Source: a bacterium
GTDB lineage: Bacteria; Bdellovibrionota; Bdellovibrionia; Bdellovibrionales; UBA1609
Assembly: GCA_021784635.1 (NCBI GenBank)
Contig: JAJYHS010000087.1
Location: forward strand, 1-6,721
DNA length: 6,721 nucleotides
Reading direction: 5' to 3'
The position numbers were made by a program, and so were the translations under genes. This document shows, one piece after another, positions 1 through 5,196 of the stretch (position 1 is the stretch's first letter; each line of letters opens with the position of its first letter). The notes under the pieces are model-generated. The model worked only from the letters and a program-made list of their open reading frames with translations, was not told the DNA's origin and searched no databases.

Positions 1-113
1 AATCGGGCGACTATGTCGACGCTTTCATCAGTCGCGACAAATTGGAGACGTGGGACCGTTCGGGCAAAGGCGGAGACAGGTCGATCAAAATTTATACGCG
101 GATAAAAAACTAA
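1..113 (+). CDS. C-terminal end of an unidentified protein (partial, 5' truncated)
   Basis: Reading from base 3, the frame is open and encodes 36 residues ending in TRIKN before a TAA at 111-113. The peptide is polar and charged, with the segment DKLETWDRSGKGGDRSIKIY, and looks like a genuine protein end rather than a random frame. The other two forward frames are also open over part of this stretch, so the choice is not certain. The stop codon directly abuts the stop codon of the leftward lipoprotein gene, the packing expected of two real convergent genes. I do not recognise the family, and the start lies outside the window. Confidence 0.5.
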   Translation, partial: SGDYVDAFISRDKLETWDRSGKGGDRSIKIYTRIKN

Positions 114-620
114 CTAGTCGCTATTGCCGCGTTGATACGCGGCTTTGAGCGCGCGCTGAATTTGGATATTGCGTTCAATGCGATAAAGAATCGATCCTTC
201 TTCAAGCCCGTCGCTTGGCATGTGTTCGACGCCAGAAAAAAAATCTTTTTGCACGTCGATATATTTCGTGATGAACACTTTGCAGGCCGGATGGCCTTTG
301 ATTCCACCACGTAAAACAATGACTTTCAGCCGGTAAGTGAAATTAGGGTATTTGTAATGCTCGTTGAAAGGCGCTGACCAAACTTGGCCATTTCGAATAG
401 AGTCGGTCGTGATCAACCCTTCGTCAACGTTATTTATTTGGATTGGGTAATTGGCCATCGCCTGTTGAACAGCTTGCCAGACTTCGTCATACGACGCTTT
501 TATGATAATGGTTCGTGGGCCGTAATGAAATTCGTTTGCCGTGCTCGTCGTAGCACAACCGCCAAGAAAAAGTGGCAATTGCCATAGAATCAAAGTGGCT
601 GCTAACAGAACTGTTTTCAC
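114..620 (-). CDS. Small outer-membrane-type lipoprotein, unknown function
   Basis: This encodes 168 residues starting with GTG (618-620 on the minus strand). A GGAGG ribosome-binding site ends 8 bases before the start, which fixes it. Residues 1-21 form a hydrophobic signal peptide ending in the lipobox L19-G20-G21-C22, so signal peptidase II processing and lipidation of Cys22 are expected. Ala at +2 does not match the inner-membrane retention signal, which suggests outer-membrane sorting. The mature part begins with a Thr/Ser-rich linker. A segment follows at about residues 43-75 (YDEVWQAVQQAM then a strand with INNVDEGLITTDS) that resembles the helix-then-strand pattern of BamC-like or related small lipoproteins. 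That resemblance is only by eye. The C-terminus is a charged helix. It lies 20 bp behind the secreted-protein gene on the same strand, so the two are probably co-transcribed and may act together in the envelope. No enzyme motif is visible. Confidence 0.85.
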   Translation of the reverse strand: MKTVLLAATLILWQLPLFLGGCATTSTANEFHYGPRTIIIKASYDEVWQAVQQAMANYPIQINNVDEGLITTDSIRNGQVWSAPFNEHYKYPNFTYRLKVIVLRGGIKGHPACKVFITKYIDVQKDFFSGVEHMPSDGLEEGSILYRIERNIQIQRALKAAYQRGNSD

Positions 621-640
621 CCCGTCACCCTCCAGAGTGT

Positions 641-2269
641 CTACATTGCATCACTACCGCTGCCTTGCGCTTTAAAACTGTATGAGTTGCGACTGATGTG
701 GGTAACTGTATCTAAAAAGTATTTATGCATGATGTGTTTTTGTTGGCCGTCGGTCTCGCGCCCCAAGAAATAGACTTCCCATCGGTAAGATTGACCGGGC
801 ACAAGCGGATTAAGCACGTGTGGCACATGAATATTTGTGACCCAACCTTTGCTGTACCCTTCATAAAGGCGAAACCGCTGCGCAAGGCGATAGCGACCGG
901 CGTTGATTAGATCAATTCGCGATAATACGACGTATGTGGCGACCGGCATGATGCCCGCGACTGGCTCTGGCGGAGTTAACGTCAATGAATCAAGACTATT
1001 CATAACGGGAGGTGCAACGAGCGGCATAAATTGTGCCGAAATACTTCGGTTAGCAGTTAAACTTTGAAACGCGATGCTTTGTCCGCTCAGAGGTGAAGAC
1101 GTAGAACGTAGAAAATCCATCTCCTGCATTTGTACAAAACCGATTAAATTATTGATCACGACTTGCAAGGCTAATTCGGGCTGTTCATTTAAGCTGAGCG
1201 GGCTTTCTACGTTTTGTTTTTGCTTTTTCACCATGAGCAAACTGATTACCGCCTTTGTATCAGTCCCGCCCGGCACAGCTAAATTTTGTGTTTGTTGAGA
1301 AGCCACTTGTTTGAGGTCCGTTGCGTAATAGACGCCGTGGTCTTCGATGAGCGGCAATGAAACCATGGCCATTCCGGCGGGGATTTGTGGCGCCTGTACC
1401 GTTATTGAATGGTCAAAAATCATATTGTTAACCGAGATGTTTTGGCCGGTGGCGCCAGAGGCGGTCGCGTTTACTGTTCGTTCACCACCACTGATAAAAT
1501 GAAAATCATTTAGGACATCGTAAAAAGACCGGCCGCCGCGCAATTCGCCGACGACTCGACTGAACGGGAACTGGCCATGAATTGCGATCATTTTGTATCG
1601 ACCGGGTTGCCGCACATACATGCTATAAGCGGGCTTATCAAACTCGATCGGAAAGAAATAATAAGTCTGTGATTGATCGGGGAGGGTCAAATTACTCGGC
1701 ACGGACACGCTGGTGAACGAAACGGGAATCTTATCAAATCGCGTACTAATAACTGAACTGACGTCAAATTGCGCCATTTGCCGCCGGCTCAGTGCGGGGT
1801 AAACGAGTCCGAAATCCATTTGGCCATTTTGCCCGGGGTTTTGAAATCCAGTTGTTGAACCTTTAATCGCGATATCATTTTTGCTGTCGACCGTATTGAT
1901 CTCAAAAACTGCCGGTTTCGGGGCAACATTAAAAAATGTGGTCGTAATATACCCTGCCGCCGTGACTGTTAGCGGTTCAGAAGTGTTCCATTGCGCAGGT
2001 ATCGCAAAAGACCCGTGTTGATTTGTGTGGGTGCGATTATTGGTAAATGGCCCGTTAAGTCCATCGCCGATCAATATGTCGGCTCCTGCAATCGGCCGAC
2101 CGTACGAATTTTCAATTGTAATTGAGTTATTGTTGGCGCGTGAAGCCGTGAATACGGTATTGGCCGGTATAGCGTGCACCGTTATGCCGGTGACCGCCAA
2201 CGTAAATGTTGCGAGGGCAATCGTTACCGACGTGGCGCTCAATTTAGTTCTGATACCCATCTCCCCCAT
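641..2269 (-). CDS. Secreted protein with N-terminal carboxypeptidase-regulatory-like (Ig-like) domain
   Basis: This encodes 542 residues. I chose the ATG at 2267-2269 because AAGGAGG lies 5 bases upstream and a Sec signal peptide follows at once: Arg/Lys at 7-9, a hydrophobic core at about 13-31, and a likely cleavage after VHA (33) or IPA (36). The same frame is open to 2428, but the added 53 residues would bury the signal peptide. Residues about 43-125 have the carboxypeptidase-regulatory-like pattern: ITIENSYGRPIAGADILI, a TNQHGSFAIP turn, then LTVTAAGYITTTFF. The remaining 400 or so residues are beta-rich, low in cysteine and repetitive in Ser/Thr/Asn, and I do not recognise them. No transmembrane anchor or LPXTG-like signal is seen, and the C-terminus is polar. 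The product is therefore probably periplasmic or surface-exported, perhaps binding sugar, protein or the partner lipoprotein encoded just downstream. No catalytic motif was identified. Confidence 0.85.
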   Translation of the reverse strand: MGEMGIRTKLSATSVTIALATFTLAVTGITVHAIPANTVFTASRANNNSITIENSYGRPIAGADILIGDGLNGPFTNNRTHTNQHGSFAIPAQWNTSEPLTVTAAGYITTTFFNVAPKPAVFEINTVDSKNDIAIKGSTTGFQNPGQNGQMDFGLVYPALSRRQMAQFDVSSVISTRFDKIPVSFTSVSVPSNLTLPDQSQTYYFFPIEFDKPAYSMYVRQPGRYKMIAIHGQFPFSRVVGELRGGRSFYDVLNDFHFISGGERTVNATASGATGQNISVNNMIFDHSITVQAPQIPAGMAMVSLPLIEDHGVYYATDLKQVASQQTQNLAVPGGTDTKAVISLLMVKKQKQNVESPLSLNEQPELALQVVINNLIGFVQMQEMDFLRSTSSPLSGQSIAFQSLTANRSISAQFMPLVAPPVMNSLDSLTLTPPEPVAGIMPVATYVVLSRIDLINAGRYRLAQRFRLYEGYSKGWVTNIHVPHVLNPLVPGQSYRWEVYFLGRETDGQQKHIMHKYFLDTVTHISRNSYSFKAQGSGSDAM

Positions 2270-2274
2270 GATTC

Positions 2275-2281
2275 CCTCCTT
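2275..2281 (-). promoter_or_regulatory. Ribosome-binding site that decides the start of the secreted-protein gene
   Basis: The minus strand reads AAGGAGG here, a near-consensus Shine-Dalgarno sequence 5 bases before the ATG at 2267-2269. No comparable site precedes the farther-upstream start at 2428. This and the signal peptide support the shorter 542-residue protein. Confidence 0.75.
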
Positions 2282-2442
2282 GGCTCGATCGTGCCGTATA
2301 TTCCAAATTATCGCCTGTTTCTGCTTGAACCCAGGGCTAGTCATATTGAAGGTCGACGTTGTGATCGCAGTCAAGCGAAGTTGACTATGGAGAAATGAGC
2401 CGGTAAAAATGACGCTCTTGTTCATCAATTCGCACGGAGCAA

Positions 2443-2471
2443 TTGTGCAGAATTGAGCGTCTCACGATAAT
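2443..2471 (+). promoter_or_regulatory. Sigma-70-type promoter of the tRNA-Met gene
   Basis: A -35-like TTGTGC (2443-2448) and a -10-like GATAAT (2466-2471) are separated by exactly 17 bp. Transcription would start near 2478, a few bases before the mature tRNA 5' end at 2486. The assignment rests on match and spacing only. Confidence 0.6.
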
Positions 2472-2485
2472 GGTGAGGTGATTGT

Positions 2486-2562
<77 letters not shown>

Positions 2563-2610
2563 TTTACAAGTTTTAAGAAATCCGATAAAGTCCAAAAAAT
2601 CTTTTGAAAC

Positions 2611-2634
2611 GCTTATCCCTAGAGGGAAACAAGC
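2611..2634. repeat. Nested inverted repeat between tRNA and integrase gene
   Basis: TCCCT (2616-2620) and AGGGA (2623-2627) form a palindrome with a two-base centre. It is flanked by GCTT (2611-2614) and AAGC (2631-2634), which are also complementary. It lies between the putative recombination core and the integrase promoter region, where accessory DNA sites for integrase, excision factor or host proteins are expected. It may also be chance. Confidence 0.4.
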
Positions 2635-2675
2635 TCCAAAGAGGTCCGATGAAAAACGCGGGCAGCCAAAAATTA

Positions 2676-2726
2676 TTTGGGGTAACTTTTTGGGGTAACT
2701 ACAAATTGTGAAGGAAGTTACCCCAA
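2676..2726. repeat. Two direct copies plus one inverted copy of TTTGGGGTAACT at the integrase start
   Basis: TTTGGGGTAACT occurs at 2676-2687 and again at 2689-2700, exactly 13 bp apart. An inverted copy, AGTTACCCCAA, occupies 2716-2726, matches 11 of 12 positions and ends on the A of the integrase ATG. The second and third copies can pair as an 11-bp stem with a 15-nt loop (2701-2715). That loop holds most of the AAGGAAG ribosome-binding site (2711-2717), whose last two bases fall in the stem. The repeats could be arm-type integrase binding sites or operator sites for autoregulation, and in RNA the stem could limit translation of the integrase. The repeats are seen directly; the roles are inferred. 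Confidence 0.75.
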
Positions 2727-3934
2727 TGGCACTAACTGACACGGCAATAAAAAACACAAAAGCTTCGATAAAAACTATAAGAAAATATGACTCTGGAGGC
2801 CTCTACCTAGAGATTCCACCTACGGGCAACAAGCGGTGGCGCTTTAAATATAGCTATATTGGCAAAGAAAAACTCATTTCTCTTGGAGTCTACCCAGAGG
2901 TCAAACTTAGGCAAGCTCGTGAGCGCAGAGACAAGATGCGTAAGCTTTTAGCAAACGGCATTGACCCAAGCGCCCATCGTAAAGCCATGAAAGGTGTTCA
3001 AGTTGAGAATGCGGCAAATAGCTTCGATGTGGTAGCCCGAGAGTGGCTTGATAAGCGTGGGGCAATACTAGCACCTGCACACAAGGCGCGTGTGCTCCGG
3101 CGAATCGAACGTGATTTAATCCCGTGGCTAGGGCGTAAGCCAATAATTGAAATTACACCCCGTGATGTTCTTGGGTGCATGCGACGAATTGAAGAACGTG
3201 GAGCATTGTCGACGGCGCATCGAGCGTTACAAAATTGCAGCCAAATTTTTCGGTACGCGGTTGCAACTGGTCGTGCAGATAGAGATGTAACTGTGGATTT
3301 GCGCGGTGCTTTGCCGCCAGTTCAAGAAGGTCACTTCGCTGCAATCACTGAACCGGAGCGAGTCGGTGAACTGTTACGTGCTCTGGATGGTTACTCAGGG
3401 ACATTTGTAGTCAAATGCGCATTGAGATTCGCGCCATTGGTATTTGTTAGACCAGGTGAACTTCGTCGTGCTAAATGGGCAGACATTGATCTGAACGCAG
3501 GGGAGTGGCGATTCGTTGCCACGAAGACGAACACTCAACATATTGTGCCGCTATCACGGCAAGCACTTGAAATTTTAAATGAGCTTTATCCGCTGACTTC
3601 TGCATCCGAGTATGTGTTCCCGAGCGGGCGCGGTTTTGCGCGCCCCATGAGCGACAACGCAATTTTAGCTGGGTTGAGGCGTATGGGAATTTCGAGTGAA
3701 GAAATGTGCGGTCATGGGTTTCGCGCGATGGCTCGAACCATTCTTGATGAGGTATTGAATTATCCAGCGCATCTGATCGAACATCAACTTGCCCACGCAG
3801 TTAATGATGCAAATGGCAGAGCCTATAACCGCACAGCCCATTTGCCTCAACGTAAACAAATGATGCAAGCCTGGGGCGATTATTTGGACGAGTTAAAATC
3901 TGAAAAGCCACTTTCGGCCAAGAAGGGAGAATAA
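2726..3934 (+). CDS. int: Tyrosine-type site-specific integrase (DUF4102/P4 family)
   Basis: This 402-residue protein has the usual length for the family and cuts and rejoins DNA between the element and the tRNA site. I chose the ATG at 2726 (MALTDTAIKNTKAS, the typical family start), which has AAGGAAG 8 bases upstream; an in-frame GTG at 2708 would precede that site. Residues about 3-85 are the N-terminal DUF4102 arm-binding domain (YDSGGLYLEI, KRWRFKYSYIGKEKLISLGVYPEVKLRQAR). About 95-180 is the helical core-binding domain, and about 200-385 the catalytic domain. The active-site set is complete: Arg242 (RPGELR), Lys267 (ATKTN), His330 and Arg333 (HGFR), His357 (LAH) and nucleophile Tyr367 (AYNR). 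The enzyme is therefore probably functional. It lies just downstream of tRNA-Met. Its stop is 2 bp before the next gene, implying co-transcription. Three copies of a 12-base motif at its start suggest regulation of its expression. Confidence 0.97.
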   Translation: MALTDTAIKNTKASIKTIRKYDSGGLYLEIPPTGNKRWRFKYSYIGKEKLISLGVYPEVKLRQARERRDKMRKLLANGIDPSAHRKAMKGVQVENAANSFDVVAREWLDKRGAILAPAHKARVLRRIERDLIPWLGRKPIIEITPRDVLGCMRRIEERGALSTAHRALQNCSQIFRYAVATGRADRDVTVDLRGALPPVQEGHFAAITEPERVGELLRALDGYSGTFVVKCALRFAPLVFVRPGELRRAKWADIDLNAGEWRFVATKTNTQHIVPLSRQALEILNELYPLTSASEYVFPSGRGFARPMSDNAILAGLRRMGISSEEMCGHGFRAMARTILDEVLNYPAHLIEHQLAHAVNDANGRAYNRTAHLPQRKQMMQAWGDYLDELKSEKPLSAKKGE

Positions 3935-3936
3935 TC

Positions 3937-4782
3937 ATGTCAACCGCAAGTCGATTGAAAGAAATAAAGAAGGCTCAAGCGAGAATTAAAACCAGTCAAC
4001 TCGAACGACTTCTCCTCAATAATAAGGCCGAATGCATTTGGCAATATTTTCGAGATCACACCGACATGTCGAGCGGTGAGATAACTGATTTTCTTTTTGA
4101 AGTAGCCGACAAATTTCACAAATTTATGTTCACCGATCGACGCAAAAACAGCGAAATAAAAAACGAACTAAAATACTTACGAGATGCTGCCATTGTATTT
4201 TGTAGACTCACTCGTATAGAGAATGGAAAATTCAATGAAGGAATTGGTCTTTCCATTTTAAATAAGGCGATTTTCAATAAAATCGAAAAGCCTGAGTTTG
4301 AAAAGCGTATTGCTGACAATGTAGCTTGCTCGCCGCATAGCAGACCACTTATTTTTAATTTGGCCGGGCTTTTTGAGCAGGTCGAAAAGGATTGTTCTAA
4401 GGAGTTAAAGAAAATCATGAATCGCGGCTATAACAATCCCGATGGCCCAATGGATTTACCTCAGCATGAGTATCTCTCACAAAAACGAGACCTGAGTGGT
4501 TATGCAATTCGAGCGGTTATTGATGGCACCAAATTAAAACTATTTCAGAAGTACCACTTTACGGACAAATTCATTGCCGACGTTGTTTCAGTATTCTTCC
4601 CAAATTTAAGTGTAAAAGTCGGACAAGTGAATGCGGAAAAAAACAGACGATTAAGGGGGCGTGTTACCCGCCGGGGTGCTCTCAAAAAAACTAAGAGGCA
4701 AAATAGCCAAAGCATGAAACCCGAACGTTCAAGGTCGCAAACGGGACTTCCAAAAGGGATTCAAGACTTCAGCTCCAAATAG
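3937..4782 (+). CDS. Unrecognised 281-residue basic-tailed protein, co-transcribed with the integrase
   Basis: I do not recognise this family. The ATG is 2 bp after the integrase stop and is preceded by the purine-rich AGAAGGGAGA, so translation and transcription are probably linked to int. Residues 1-30 form a Lys/Arg-rich predicted helix (SRLKEIKKAQARIKTSQLERLLL). The middle (about 30-180) looks mainly helical, with aromatic-rich parts such as IWQYFRDH and EVADKFHKFMFTDRR. There is no signal peptide, membrane segment, zinc-binding cysteine cluster, P-loop or nuclease motif that I can see. The last 50 residues (232-281) are strongly basic and low in complexity (RRLRGRVTRRGALKKTKR, then MKPERSRSQTG), typical of a disordered nucleic-acid-binding tail. 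Counted by hand, 4141-4200 and 4261-4320 each have 20 G/C of 60, against 31 of 60 at 3481-3540 in int, so its composition differs from its neighbour. A DNA-binding accessory or an anti-phage cargo protein are both possible; neither is shown. Confidence 0.85.
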   Translation: MSTASRLKEIKKAQARIKTSQLERLLLNNKAECIWQYFRDHTDMSSGEITDFLFEVADKFHKFMFTDRRKNSEIKNELKYLRDAAIVFCRLTRIENGKFNEGIGLSILNKAIFNKIEKPEFEKRIADNVACSPHSRPLIFNLAGLFEQVEKDCSKELKKIMNRGYNNPDGPMDLPQHEYLSQKRDLSGYAIRAVIDGTKLKLFQKYHFTDKFIADVVSVFFPNLSVKVGQVNAEKNRRLRGRVTRRGALKKTKRQNSQSMKPERSRSQTGLPKGIQDFSSK

Positions 4783-4795
4783 AATATATTCGATA

Positions 4796-4825
4796 AGCAT
4801 TTTTTCGATTTTTACAAAAAATGCT
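4796..4825. repeat. Perfect 10-bp inverted repeat upstream of alpA
   Basis: AGCATTTTTT (4796-4805) and AAAAAATGCT (4816-4825) are exact reverse complements around a 10-base centre. They sit in the 114-bp gap between the 281-residue gene and the AlpA gene, 71 bp before the alpA ATG. The arms are A/T-rich and no T-run follows on either strand, so this is a poor intrinsic terminator. An operator for a dimeric regulator controlling alpA, or a weak hairpin separating two transcripts, is more plausible. I found no convincing promoter with good spacing in this gap. Confidence 0.65.
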
Positions 4826-4896
4826 GGTTTGTACTGCCACCACATTTTCAAACTAAGCTGCGACTTAAATGCCAAAACGTTTAAGGAGGCTTGGCT

Positions 4897-5136
4897 ATGT
4901 TCAAAATTATTCGATTGCCTGATGTGCAATTAAAGACTGGTTTGAGACGATCGGCCATTTACCAAAAAATTGCCGACGGAGAATTCCCACGACAAGTTAA
5001 ATTGTCGACGAGGTCGTGCGGTTGGGTTGAGTCAGAAGTGGATGCCTGGATCAGTGCGCGAATTAAGCGCCGCGAGGGTAAAGATCATGACGACATTTCG
5101 TCTACAAAGTGGCCAAACCGGCAGTGCAAAAAATAA
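4897..5136 (+). CDS. alpA: AlpA-family transcriptional regulator / excisionase-like protein
   Basis: This is a 79-residue DNA-binding protein of normal AlpA length. The ATG at 4897 is preceded by AAGGAGG (4883-4889) with 7 bases between; a TTG two codons earlier is in frame but too close to that site. Residues 5-29 (IRLPDVQLKTGLRRSAIYQKIADGEF) form the MerR-like helix-turn-helix of the family. Residues 30-53 (PRQVKLSTRSCGWVESEVDAWI) are its hallmark wing and C-terminal helix. The tail from about 56 is charged and variable. AlpA of CP4-57 activates the excision gene of its prophage, and relatives in P4-like satellites act as excisionases or activators. Its place between integrase and primase fits such a lifecycle switch. 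The gene symbol follows the family and is not a claim of strict orthology. A 10-bp inverted repeat upstream is a possible control site, and a 7-bp hairpin follows just after its stop. Confidence 0.93.
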   Translation: MFKIIRLPDVQLKTGLRRSAIYQKIADGEFPRQVKLSTRSCGWVESEVDAWISARIKRREGKDHDDISSTKWPNRQCKK

Positions 5137-5138
5137 AA

Positions 5139-5158
5139 ACCCCGACGGCAATCGGGGT
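5139..5158 (-). terminator. Hairpin between alpA and the primase gene, terminator-like on the minus strand
   Basis: ACCCCGA (5139-5145) and TCGGGGT (5152-5158) form a 7-bp stem with a 6-base loop, 3 bp after the alpA stop. On the plus strand it is followed by CTAAAT, not a T-run. On the minus strand the stem is followed by TTTTATTTTTTG (from 5138 leftward), a normal intrinsic terminator layout. It would therefore stop leftward transcription better than the rightward element transcript. For the rightward transcript it may act only as a weak terminator or an RNA-stabilising hairpin. Confidence 0.6.
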
Positions 5159-5196
5159 CTAAATCATCGCTGAAATATTTGGAAAGGAAATATCAA

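Noticed and set aside
2025..2384. 119-codon open frame on the plus strand
   Set aside because: It is antisense to the signal-peptide and Ig-like region of the secreted protein, and its hydrophobic appearance reflects the opposite-strand codons.
2270..2428. Longer 595-residue start for the secreted protein
   Set aside because: It would place 53 residues before a clear signal peptide, and the strong AAGGAGG site belongs to the ATG at 2267-2269. The region also lacks its own ribosome-binding site.
2708..2725. In-frame GTG start for the integrase at 2708
   Set aside because: The AAGGAAG ribosome-binding site lies after this GTG and is properly spaced for the ATG at 2726, which gives the standard MALTDTAI family start.
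4116..4418. 100-codon open frame on the minus strand
   Set aside because: It lies wholly antisense to the 281-residue gene, which has a ribosome-binding site and operon spacing; the antisense frame has no good start signal or recognisable domain.
4811..4837. Possible alpA promoter TTTACA with a downstream TACTGC
   Set aside because: The spacing is 15 bp and the -10 match is poor, so it does not reach a level worth annotating.
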